NCBI GenBank assembly: GCA_963799365.1
Contig: CAWCWV010000016.1
Span: forward strand, 372,001 to 436,000
From: Marinirhabdus sp963799365
GTDB lineage: Bacteria; Bacteroidota; Bacteroidia; Flavobacteriales; Flavobacteriaceae
Direction: 5' to 3'
Length of the DNA stretch: 64,000 nt
A program made the position numbers and the translations under genes. The number at the start of each line of letters is the position of its first letter. The stretch's first letter is position 1. A model generated the notes under the pieces. It ran no database searches and had not been told where the DNA came from. It saw only the letters and a program-made list of their open reading frames with translations. Shown here in pieces: positions 1-7,942 of this stretch.

Positions 1-1845
1 ATTCAAATATCAGAATGTTTAAATCCAAAAAATCCAAAGAGCTTTTTCCTATTTGCCGGAGCAGGTTCTGGTAAAACAAGATCATTAGTCAAAGCATTAG
101 CCGATTTTAAAATTAATCACGGCGATAATTTTATTCTGAATAATCAAAAAATTGCAATAATAACTTATACTAATGCAGCCGCTGATGAGATTAAACAACG
201 ATTAATGTTTGATCCAATTTTTTATGTGAGCACTATTCATAGTTACGCTTGGGAACTTATACAGCTATTTACTTCAGATATAAAATCTTATGTGAAAACT
301 AAGCTATTACAGGATATAGAAGACCTTGAATTAGCCCAATCAAAAGCTAGAAGTTTACAAAATAAATCCTCAATTGATCGCGCACGAAAAATAAAATCGA
401 AAACCAAACGATTAGAAAATCTTCCCAACGTTACTCGATTCACTTATAACCCTAATGGTGACAATTACAAAAAAGACTCTTTGAATCATAGTGAAGTCAT
501 TGGGATTACGGCGGAATTTATAGCTAATGAAAATTTGATGCAGGATATTGTGGCTGCAAGATTTCCGATAATTCTAGTAGATGAGAGCCAAGACACTAAA
601 AAAGAACTAATAGACGCGTTATTTACTTTACAGAAATCAAAAAAAGAAAATTTTTCATTGGGTCTCTTTGGAGACACAATGCAACGAATTTATGCTGATG
701 GCAAAGCAAACTTAGGAGAATCATTACCATCAGATTGGGTACTTCCTGTTAAAAAAATGAACCATCGCTCTAACAAGCGGATCATCAAATTAATAAACGA
801 CATCCGCCAAGATGTTGATGAGCAAAAACAACAGCCGCGGAAAGAAAAACCAGAAGGAATAGTCCGATTATTTATAGCCGATAGAGTTAGTGATAAAATT
901 GTCACAGAAAATACTATCGCAGAAAAAATGTTTGCACTTACAGAAGATAAAGCTTGGACGGAACCTGATGAAGTTAAGACTTTAATACTAGAACACCATA
1001 TGGCTGCTATCAGGATGGGATTTTTTGGTCTTTTCGAACCATTATATAAAGTTGATAGATTAAAAACCAGCTTGATTGATGGTTCGTTATCTACCTTAAA
1101 CCTATTTAAAAATACAATTTTACCTTTAGTAGAAGCTTATAAAAGTAATGACAAGTTCTCCGTGATGAGGATAGTAAAAGCTAATTCTTTTTTATTCGAT
1201 AATAAAGCAATTGAAAATTCGCAAGACCAATTAAAACACTTGTCCGATATTAACGATAAAGTAACAAGATTGTTGGCATTATGGAAGAATAATAATGACC
1301 CATATTTAAAAGACATACTTAAAGTTATTTTTGAAACCAAGTTGTTTCCATTGCCCAATATCTTTAAAGTTATTAGTTCGAGAACTGAAGATGAAGAATC
1401 CACTTATAAAAGTTTAGACAACGAAGATGAAGAACTAAATAATGAGGCGATTGAAGCTTGGGATCTAACATTAAATGCAAAATTTTCAGAAGTTTCTAAA
1501 TATAATAAATACCTCAATGAAGACTCCAAGTTTGCTACACACCAAGGAGTAAAAGGTTTGGAATTTCCACGAGTTGTTGTGATAATGGACGATGAGGAAG
1601 CAAGAGGTTTTATGTTTAGTTATGATAAATTATTCGGAACTAAAGAGCCAAGTGCTTCTGACTTAAAGAATAAAGCTGAAGGCAATGATACTGGAATAGA
1701 TAGAACCAGAAGACTATTTTATGTAGCGTGCAGTCGTGCAGAGGAAAGCTTGGCAATAATAGCTTACACAGACAATCCAAGTCTAATTAAAACAAATGCA
1801 ATAGCAAACGGATGGTTTAAAGAAACCGAGATTGAAGTCCTGTAA
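1..1845 (+). CDS. UvrD/Rep-family (superfamily 1) DNA helicase, 5' end outside window
   Basis: The reading frame is open from the first base, so at least 614 residues are present and the start lies to the left. Helicase motifs appear in order: Walker A GAGSGKT (nt 58-81), motif Ia ITYTNAAADEI, Walker B LVDESQDT, motif III LGLFGDTMQRIY, NHRSNKRI, motif V THQGVKGLEFPRVV and motif VI RLFYVACSRAEESL. These identify an ATP-dependent 3'-5' SF1A helicase or translocase. There is a large helical insertion between motifs IV and V. UvrD-like proteins of this kind in islands are often the helicase partner of an OLD-type nuclease (GajB of Gabija is one example), but the upstream gene is not visible, so the defence link is inference. 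Housekeeping UvrD/PcrA/RecB roles are less likely given the island setting. Confidence 0.85.
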   Translation: MQISECLNPKNPKSFFLFAGAGSGKTRSLVKALADFKINHGDNFILNNQKIAIITYTNAAADEIKQRLMFDPIFYVSTIHSYAWELIQLFTSDIKSYVKTKLLQDIEDLELAQSKARSLQNKSSIDRARKIKSKTKRLENLPNVTRFTYNPNGDNYKKDSLNHSEVIGITAEFIANENLMQDIVAARFPIILVDESQDTKKELIDALFTLQKSKKENFSLGLFGDTMQRIYADGKANLGESLPSDWVLPVKKMNHRSNKRIIKLINDIRQDVDEQKQQPRKEKPEGIVRLFIADRVSDKIVTENTIAEKMFALTEDKAWTEPDEVKTLILEHHMAAIRMGFFGLFEPLYKVDRLKTSLIDGSLSTLNLFKNTILPLVEAYKSNDKFSVMRIVKANSFLFDNKAIENSQDQLKHLSDINDKVTRLLALWKNNNDPYLKDILKVIFETKLFPLPNIFKVISSRTEDEESTYKSLDNEDEELNNEAIEAWDLTLNAKFSEVSKYNKYLNEDSKFATHQGVKGLEFPRVVVIMDDEEARGFMFSYDKLFGTKEPSASDLKNKAEGNDTGIDRTRRLFYVACSRAEESLAIIAYTDNPSLIKTNAIANGWFKETEIEVL

Positions 1846-1931
1846 TTTAATAACCCTATCGTCCAAAGTTTACAACCCATTTAAATAAAGCCAGATATAT
1901 TTGAACCATTATTAATTTAAAAACCAAAATT

Positions 1932-2063
1932 ATGGCAAAGTCAAGTGGTCTAAAAAATGCCCCAAGCACAACAGGAAAACCTTCAGGAGGTAATCGAGGA
2001 AATAATCCGCCTAAATCAAGTTCAGGTAATACTGGAAACTCAGGTTCAAAAGGGAAGAAGTAA
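1932..2063 (+). CDS. Small Ser/Gly/Asn-rich protein (43 aa)
   Basis: A 43-residue frame begins MAKSSGLKNAPSTTGKPS and continues with Gly, Asn, Pro, Ser and Lys only in low-complexity order, ending KGKK. It has no hydrophobic segment and is predicted to be disordered and basic. It lies 86 bp behind the helicase gene and 50 bp before the next gene on the same strand. I do not recognise a family. The clean ATG, the biased composition and its place in the gene run suggest it is real, but a chance frame cannot be excluded. Confidence 0.5.
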   Translation: MAKSSGLKNAPSTTGKPSGGNRGNNPPKSSSGNTGNSGSKGKK

Positions 2064-2113
2064 ATTTTACTGAATGGTCGTAGTTAGTTGAAAATTGCGG
2101 CCATACTTTTAGT

Positions 2114-2845
2114 ATGACAGAAGAAGATTTTAAATTAGATAGATTTCATGAGAGGTTCAAAGGAAGTGTACCCTGGTGGTTTATTGTGGCTTGTTTAATG
2201 AATTACAATTTTAAGTCGTTTAGGCGATTTATGATTTATCTTTCTCATTACAGTTCAATTATAAACTTATGGGAGACGCCTTCAGAAGAAATCAAAAACG
2301 AACAGATAATAGCAGGATTTCAACCTTTGTTTACCGAGCGTATTCCTAAAAAAACTCTTTATCAAATCACTGGACTTCATTCTCGAACGACGTTTAATGA
2401 ACGCTTTGCGCCTTATCTAAAAGAACATAAGTTGGTTGGGCGTAGAAGATTCACTTTACTAGAAACCTATAAGATTTTAGAGTACTGGCAAGGAGAAGGT
2501 AAATGGGGCCGACTAAGAACAGCGAAAAAAGAAATACTTGCTGGGATTCTACACAAAAACAACTACGAACGTACTGCCGAAGAGTTTAAAATGGCTCTAG
2601 AAAAAAATGGTTATAAGCCCAACTTGATTAGCCCCAAAAAAATTAAACAGCTCATCAAACATATTGATTTAACAGAAGAAAACCAGATTGAAGATCTTAT
2701 AGGATATAAAGAACTTCAAACTGGTCTTTTATGGATGTTCGGAATACTGATGGTACAACAATTCTTTAAGCAGAATAAAGAAGCCCTTAGTTCAAATCGC
2801 AAGGAACTTAAAACTATATCCTCTCAATCTCATACCGATACCTAA
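2114..2845 (+). CDS. Hypothetical island protein with probable HTH-like middle
   Basis: This 243-residue protein has no family I can name. The middle (about residues 75-150) is rich in Lys, Arg and Thr with helix-turn-helix-like spacing (KKTLYQITGLHSRTTFNERF, then LKEHKLVGRRRFTLLETYKI), which resembles MerR-like or replication-associated DNA-binding modules. The C-terminal third has a hydrophobic stretch (GLLWMFGILMVQQFF) that may be a membrane-contacting or packing helix. It follows the small Ser/Gly-rich protein and is the last plus-strand gene before a decayed region. DNA binding is inference only. Confidence 0.65.
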   Translation: MTEEDFKLDRFHERFKGSVPWWFIVACLMNYNFKSFRRFMIYLSHYSSIINLWETPSEEIKNEQIIAGFQPLFTERIPKKTLYQITGLHSRTTFNERFAPYLKEHKLVGRRRFTLLETYKILEYWQGEGKWGRLRTAKKEILAGILHKNNYERTAEEFKMALEKNGYKPNLISPKKIKQLIKHIDLTEENQIEDLIGYKELQTGLLWMFGILMVQQFFKQNKEALSSNRKELKTISSQSHTDT

Positions 2846-2897
2846 ACACACTAATCCTAGTAATAGGATATTTAACAATAACTGTTTTCCAACCCAA

Positions 2898-3227
2898 TTA
2901 CGCTTTAATACCTAAAGCATTAAATATAGAGCGTCCTATGTTTTCAGTACGACCCATTTTAACAAGGTCGTTGATAATGGATTCATCTGCGATTTTTGGT
3001 GGCTTTTGATATTCCGGTTTATCATCCATTCCCTTTTCAAAAGTTACACTCTTTTCCTTGAGTTTTTCTACAATGTCGTTGTGTTCCAGCTTGTCTGTAT
3101 AATCTTCATCTATGTCCTTTAAAATTTCAAGGCCTAAGGATTAAAGTTCATCTATTAGCACTATCAAACAAGAGATATTTTTATTCGTCGTGGTTATTTT
3201 GGGCGGTATGTTTTGCGGTCTACTCAT
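2898..3227 (-). pseudogene. Decayed 109-codon gene with one in-frame TAA
   Basis: Reading the minus strand from the ATG at 3227 gives a continuous frame to a stop at 2898-2900, interrupted only by TAA at 3141-3143 (codon 29). The start reads MSRPQNIPPKITTTNKN and the end reads GRTENIGRSIFNALGIKA. After the stop the frame has normal coding character, with acidic and basic residues and a defined C-terminus. I do not recognise the family; small Bacteroidota mobilization proteins are one possibility. No intact gene occupies 2846-3350, so this remnant is the only content I can support there. Confidence 0.5.
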
Positions 3228-3350
3228 TTAATTCTTTTAAAAATAAAACTTGTGGTGTGAGATGTTTTGGGATTGGATTGTAGTTTGGGGCGTGGATTCT
3301 TTTGTCTAGTTGAGAATTAAATTATATTGTGACTGATTTCGAAAATAAAG

Positions 3351-3761
3351 ATGAGTAAACTGACAGAAAAGAGAACTATTGAACTTTTAATGCCACACTT
3401 AGAACATCAAGGCTATACTATAGAAAGCTTCTGCCTAGGACAAACTAGAGGCTATGACATTGTTGCAGTTAGAGAAAATGAAAAGCTCTTAATAGAAGTT
3501 AAAGGTGCAAAAGCGCATAAAGATTCCCCAACTAAAAGAAGAGACTTTTTTAACTCAGGGCAAATCAAAACTCATTTAGGAAAAGCTATCATTAAATGCT
3601 TAGAAACAAGGGTATCCTATCCTAATGCAATTATTGCTATTGCCCATCCAGAAGACGAACAAATAAGAAAAGCAATAGGTGGTATTATATTAGAATTAAA
3701 TAAAATAGGAATTATTCATTATTGGGTAACTGCAGATGGATCTGTTGAACTTGAAGCATAA
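3351..3761 (+). CDS. PD-(D/E)xK nuclease-like protein
   Basis: This 136-residue protein has the core of a restriction-endonuclease-like fold. Gly34-Tyr-Asp36 is followed by a beta hairpin and Glu49-Val-Lys51 (LLIEVKGAK), matching the D-(x)n-E-x-K active site of Holliday-junction-resolvase and Mrr-type nucleases. A Glu in the first helix (residue 11) could complete the site. It is short, a single domain. It is the first gene of a tight five-gene run: the next ATG is 9 bp after its stop. Nuclease activity is inferred from the motif; a non-catalytic DNA-binding role is possible. Confidence 0.65.
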   Translation: MSKLTEKRTIELLMPHLEHQGYTIESFCLGQTRGYDIVAVRENEKLLIEVKGAKAHKDSPTKRRDFFNSGQIKTHLGKAIIKCLETRVSYPNAIIAIAHPEDEQIRKAIGGIILELNKIGIIHYWVTADGSVELEA

Positions 3762-3770
3762 AATTTAAAA

Positions 3771-4523
3771 ATGACAAATAAAACATTAAACGATTCACTT
3801 AATAGATTATTCATTTTTCTTCAAGATAACAGAGATTACAATCATCGAGTACAATCAATATCTTACAAGACCTTTTTAGAGCCGTTTGAAACTCTAAATG
3901 ATAAAGTTTATTCTTTGTTACATCATATAGCAAACACACAAAGTCAACCCAATATTAATAAACTTTCAGACTTCTTTCAAAAAATATATTTACATAGAGA
4001 CAAGCTTCATACATTCCAGTCATTTGTCGAATTAATAGCAAATAAAGAGCTTGAGTCAAGTAATTATGAAATTTTATATAAAGCAATGATTATACAAAGT
4101 GGATGGGGCAAAAAAACATCTGCTTTATTTACTAAAACAATCTACCATCTTCATAATGGTAAATACGATGGAGCATTTAAAATTTGGGACGATGCACCTA
4201 ATAAAATTGACATCAATGAAAAAATATATCTTCCAGTAGATGCAGTTATCGAAGCCATATTTCACAAATTGAATCCAGAAATTAAATGGAGCTTTGATAA
4301 AATTAATAAGTATTTACAGAACCAGTATTCTTCAGAACAAATGGAAGTTTGGGACGATCTTTGGTTTTGGGGTTTTATATCTCAAAAAGGTTCTGGGTTG
4401 GATCGTGATTTTGTTTGGAACGAACAAAAGTATTGGTGCTTGCTTGAAACAGACAAAAATGCTGATGTGATTTTAAATATTAAATTGAAAAGCGCTAAAT
4501 TCCTATTACTTTTAGAAAACTAA
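3771..4523 (+). CDS. HhH-GPD (DNA glycosylase)-like protein
   Basis: This 250-residue helical protein contains GWGKKT at residues 111-116, like the hairpin of helix-hairpin-helix glycosylases (GVGxKT in Nth/OGG1). Further on is LPVDAVIEAIF (Asp157), which resembles the V-D-x-H/V segment that carries the catalytic Asp in that superfamily. The hairpin-to-Asp distance (about 40 residues) is longer than the usual ~20, so an insertion would be needed. Trp-rich segments (DDLWFWGFISQKGSG, WNEQKYWCL) follow. The assignment to an 8-oxoguanine-glycosylase-like fold is my inference. It sits second in the cassette, 4 bp before the DUF3800 gene. Confidence 0.5.
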   Translation: MTNKTLNDSLNRLFIFLQDNRDYNHRVQSISYKTFLEPFETLNDKVYSLLHHIANTQSQPNINKLSDFFQKIYLHRDKLHTFQSFVELIANKELESSNYEILYKAMIIQSGWGKKTSALFTKTIYHLHNGKYDGAFKIWDDAPNKIDINEKIYLPVDAVIEAIFHKLNPEIKWSFDKINKYLQNQYSSEQMEVWDDLWFWGFISQKGSGLDRDFVWNEQKYWCLLETDKNADVILNIKLKSAKFLLLLEN

Positions 4524-4527
4524 TTTT

Positions 4528-5670
4528 ATGAAAACTGAAGAACAGCCGCCTACAGATTTTGAAACAGAAAAAATTAGAGACACAACTATATTAGGTGCAC
4601 CGCACGTTAATTTTGATGAAACTTGCCATTTTTATTATGATGAGACTAATAACTTCGGAAAGGTTTACATAACTCAAAAAGAGTTTAATGTTTCTATTGA
4701 AAGTAATTTTGTATTAGGTGGCCTTATAGATAATAAAGAACTTATAGAATTCGAAGAGTTTAGGATGTCATTAAAACTTCAAGCTAATGTAAATGAGCTC
4801 AAATTCAAACATATCGCTACCGGTTCTTTCACAGACTGCTTAAATTCACGAAAGTTAAAATTGTATCTAGAATTTACCACTGATTGTGAATTCGATGTTC
4901 ATTTTTCTTCTCTCAATATATTATACTTCGGAATTGTAGATATAGTCGATTCGGCCATAATGAACGATAGAACAATCTTTGATAGAGGTCCGATATTCAT
5001 TGATAAACTGAAAGATGTAGTATATCAAATTATTAGGAAAGAGATTAAGGATGCTAGGCAGATTTTTTTCAATTATAAATATCCTAACATCAAAGGGGAA
5101 GATTTAAAAAAATTCGCTAATGATTTAATTAAGCTACTTGAACCTTACCAAGATGTAGAAGAATACAGAGAGTATTTAGATGTATTTGAGAACGCGGTCA
5201 ACGCTTCTGAAGAGCTTGTATTCGTGCAAGATGAAGAAGATTTACAAATGGTTAAAGACTTTTCACATTTCTATCTTAGACCAATATATCTTTTCAATAA
5301 AGCTACGCATACTTTCGATGAAGAAAATGTCATAGAGAAATTAGTTAAAAAATATAGACTATTATACAAATCAAGAGAGCTTTCTAAATACTCATTTGTA
5401 AAGTCTCAAGACTCCATACTTATCCAGTTATCTGATATTTTTGTAGGTATATGTGGTAAATTATCAAATTTCATTATAAATAAAACCACTGACGAAATCA
5501 CCACAGAATTTGAGCAAATGAATGATATTCAAAAAGAAAATCTAAAACTTTATTTTCAATTGATATCTAAATCAAGAAACAAAAACCCTGGATTTGTCCA
5601 TTGGACAAATCCAATAAGTGAAATTATAAAAGCAGAGCAATTAGAAAAATTAGCACTCGGAATCAAATAA
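4528..5670 (+). CDS. DUF3800 domain protein
   Basis: This 380-residue protein begins, after a ~32-residue leader, with HFYYDETNNFGK (Asp38), the first acidic strand of DUF3800, a family with an RNase H-like fold. Near residue 300 it has ILIQLSDIFVGICGK, equivalent to the conserved 'QLADLLAG' signature closing the domain. A helical insertion of about 90 residues lies between. DUF3800 proteins are common in phage, plasmid and defence islands and are suspected nucleases, but activity is rarely shown. It is third in the cassette, 3 bp before the next start. Confidence 0.7.
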   Translation: MKTEEQPPTDFETEKIRDTTILGAPHVNFDETCHFYYDETNNFGKVYITQKEFNVSIESNFVLGGLIDNKELIEFEEFRMSLKLQANVNELKFKHIATGSFTDCLNSRKLKLYLEFTTDCEFDVHFSSLNILYFGIVDIVDSAIMNDRTIFDRGPIFIDKLKDVVYQIIRKEIKDARQIFFNYKYPNIKGEDLKKFANDLIKLLEPYQDVEEYREYLDVFENAVNASEELVFVQDEEDLQMVKDFSHFYLRPIYLFNKATHTFDEENVIEKLVKKYRLLYKSRELSKYSFVKSQDSILIQLSDIFVGICGKLSNFIINKTTDEITTEFEQMNDIQKENLKLYFQLISKSRNKNPGFVHWTNPISEIIKAEQLEKLALGIK

Positions 5671-5673
5671 ATT

Positions 5674-6225
5674 ATGAAAGACATACACGAATTAACAAGA
5701 GAATTACTTGAGGAAAGAGGAACTGAAAATTTCCATTTAGCACTTGCAGATTTAGATCCAGAAGATGCTAGAAAAGTTGTTGACTCTCTCACGGTTCAAG
5801 AAATTTATATCAAGGTCAATCATAGAACTTATGAAGAAGACTATATTGCTGATTATATAGATTACTTGTGGGATATAAGCCGAAAAGCATTCTGGAGACA
5901 CGTATATACTGTGCTAGATAAAAACAAAGGCATACTTTGGGGAGGTGATATGATATACTTTGACAAAATGTGTGATAACGAAGTGCCAAAAAAGATTTTA
6001 TATAAATTCCTAGACTTGGTAGCAGACGAAGAATATAAATTATCTGTTCATTATAATCTTGATAAGGGAGCTATTAGCTGTGTATTAAGATCGCAAAAGA
6101 AAAAATTTGGTCGCTGGAACACTATAAAGAAATATGTGAAAGCTAACTTTGAAAATCACAAAGATTTGCTGATAGAAATAAAATTATTAACCAAAACTAA
6201 ATGCTCTTATCATTTTGGAGATTAA
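5674..6225 (+). CDS. Hypothetical cassette protein
   Basis: This is a 183-residue soluble protein that I do not recognise. It starts MKDIHELTRELLEERGTENF, and helices dominate the first two thirds. It has an aromatic-rich acidic middle (YEEDYIADYIDYLWDI) and a basic C-terminal third (RSQKKKFGRWNTIKKYVK). There is no signal peptide, membrane segment or obvious catalytic motif. Its start lies 3 bp after the DUF3800 stop and its end overlaps the next gene by 11 bp, so co-translation with both neighbours is likely. Confidence 0.65.
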   Translation: MKDIHELTRELLEERGTENFHLALADLDPEDARKVVDSLTVQEIYIKVNHRTYEEDYIADYIDYLWDISRKAFWRHVYTVLDKNKGILWGGDMIYFDKMCDNEVPKKILYKFLDLVADEEYKLSVHYNLDKGAISCVLRSQKKKFGRWNTIKKYVKANFENHKDLLIEIKLLTKTKCSYHFGD

Positions 6226-7309
6226 ACATTATAACCATTTTACCATAAGATATATTGAAGCGCTTCTGAAAAATCTTGACATTCGTGTATTCGATAATTC
6301 GGTTTATTTTTTTCCAGACACCACTAAATTAACTGATTTTGATAGTTTAAAACTTGATCTTGATGAGATTTGGAAAGATTCTCAATCAGCTATTACTTTA
6401 TTAGAATTAAAAGAAGGAGCTCTAATTCAAAATGCCCTTTTTGGTTTAGTTGATGATTTTGAGCTTGCTTTGAAAACAGGTTATTTATTAGGTGACAGAA
6501 TTGTAGTTGTTGATTACATTTATGAACGCATCCTAAATAAAAGAAGCATTAACAATTCTGAAATTCTTAGAGTTGGTGATTTATGTAAAAATTTAGTTCT
6601 AGCATTAGATTTAGCAAAATCTGGGAAATTTGTTATTATACCTAGTCCTTTATCCTGGAGCAAAAAAACAAAAAAGCTATTAAAAAAATTATCTAAAACC
6701 ACCATATTAACAGCGCAAAGTATGAGTCTGTTAAATATTCTTTCCATTTCAAATAAATGTAATCTTCATCCTTATACAATAGCAGAGTCAAACGATGAAT
6801 ATATGCGGATATTAAACAAAGACTCTGAAGTTCTAAATCAAGATAATTTAAATGAAAGTAACCACTTATATAGAAAATTATTAGTTGGACTTTTATCAGA
6901 AAGAATTTTAACCAATGCTGAATTTGAAATTAACAATAATATTCCCTTGAATCAATATATATCGATAATTGAATCTGAAGAAGATTTTTATAAAGATTAT
7001 TTACAAAGATTATCTCAGGGTGGCAGACAAAATGCAGACTATAATATTAAAAACATAAATGAGGACATTAAAAAAAGTTTAAAATCCAAAAAAAAGATAG
7101 GTGCCATAAATGCATTAAAAAAAGTTGGCAAAGTTTCTACAACAGCTGGCGCTTCAATTACACTTATTGGTGGCATTGTTACTCTTAATCCAGGATTAAT
7201 GTCAATCGGAGTTTTAATGGGTCTAGTTTCTCCATTCACAGATTGGTTTAATGAAGAATCATTGAATGAAACTGCAACAATCTCTGTTTTTCAAAAATTG
7301 AAAAAATAA
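6215..7309 (+). CDS. Hypothetical protein with hydrophobic C-terminal hairpin
   Basis: The 364-residue frame starts at a TTG that overlaps the previous gene by 11 bp; no in-frame ATG occurs for over 500 bp, so TTG or another weak start must be used. Residues 1-285 form a soluble, PLD- or NACHT-free mixed domain that I cannot assign. Residues about 307-343 are a Gly/Ala/Ile-rich hydrophobic hairpin (AGASITLIGGIVTLNPGL, then SIGVLMGLVS) that could insert in membranes. A cassette-terminal protein with such a tail is a plausible membrane-acting effector, but that is inference. The next 3 bp separate it from a decayed gene on the other strand. Confidence 0.65.
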   Translation: MEIKHYNHFTIRYIEALLKNLDIRVFDNSVYFFPDTTKLTDFDSLKLDLDEIWKDSQSAITLLELKEGALIQNALFGLVDDFELALKTGYLLGDRIVVVDYIYERILNKRSINNSEILRVGDLCKNLVLALDLAKSGKFVIIPSPLSWSKKTKKLLKKLSKTTILTAQSMSLLNILSISNKCNLHPYTIAESNDEYMRILNKDSEVLNQDNLNESNHLYRKLLVGLLSERILTNAEFEINNNIPLNQYISIIESEEDFYKDYLQRLSQGGRQNADYNIKNINEDIKKSLKSKKKIGAINALKKVGKVSTTAGASITLIGGIVTLNPGLMSIGVLMGLVSPFTDWFNEESLNETATISVFQKLKK

Positions 7310-7312
7310 ACC

Positions 7313-7560
7313 CTACCCAATCCGTCTTTTAAACTCCTTAATAAATTCCCCTTTCATCACACTACCTTTATAAGAATTAAGAAACCCTTCCAGATTAGCC
7401 TCTGTTTTAATATACTCAGCTTTCTCGAGATTCATTGCGATAAAACAACTTTCTAAAGTATCTTTCGATAGGTCTTATCAAACTCACCTTTCATCCCTGT
7501 TTGTAGCTTCATTTCACATTTATAGGCTTTTAAAATTTGCCAAAACAATATTTGATTTCA
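7313..7560 (-). pseudogene. Decayed gene remnant with frameshift
   Basis: On the minus strand, translation of 7560-7470 gives a coding-like stretch (WQILKAYKCEMKLQTGMKG, EFDK) that runs into a stop. After a one-base shift near 7470 the coding character resumes (LSKDTLESCFIAMNLEKAEY) and ends at a stop at 7313-7315 with EFIKEFKRRIG. This looks like the C-terminal part of a lost protein with one frameshift. I do not recognise the family. It faces the cassette tail-to-tail, with 3 bp between. Confidence 0.4.
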
Positions 7561-7733
7561 ACCCGTTCCACCCCATTCCTCTACACTTCGCGAAAAGCTT
7601 CATTCCGAGAAAAGAGGTTCACTACACTATCTTGAACCCAGTCGCAGAAAAAGCGACAGCGTTCGCCTAGCAAAAAGATCACCCCAACCTTTTTTTACAC
7701 AAAGTTTAAAATTCTGCCCGAGACGAACTGCAT
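7559..7733. repeat. 175-bp direct repeat, left copy
   Basis: This block begins CAACCCGTTCCACCCC and ends CGAGACGAACTGCAT. It is matched by a second block of the same length at 9186-9360 in the same orientation. I counted about 15 mismatches by eye (roughly 91% identity) and no gaps. The repeats bracket the AbiE-like gene pair. No gene is visible inside the block. The interval 7734-7942 beyond it is AT-rich, holds no gene, and is the likely promoter region of the toxin-antitoxin pair. Confidence 0.85.
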
Positions 7734-7942
7734 TAATTTTTTATAGGTTTAATTTCTCCAATACAGTTAGAAATTATCGACTAATTAAAAATGTAACTAA
7801 TAGAAGTTCAATCTATAATAAAAATAGAGTTATAGCTGGCACATAATTTGCTCATAAAGCATTAAATATCAGTATAACATAAGTTTGTCTTTAACTAACT
7901 TTTAAAGATTTTTAATAAGAAGATAACTGAGATGTTATATAT

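Noticed and set aside
1..1845. Naming the helicase GajB of a Gabija system
   Set aside because: The required GajA nuclease gene would be outside the window, and SF1A helicases occur in many systems.
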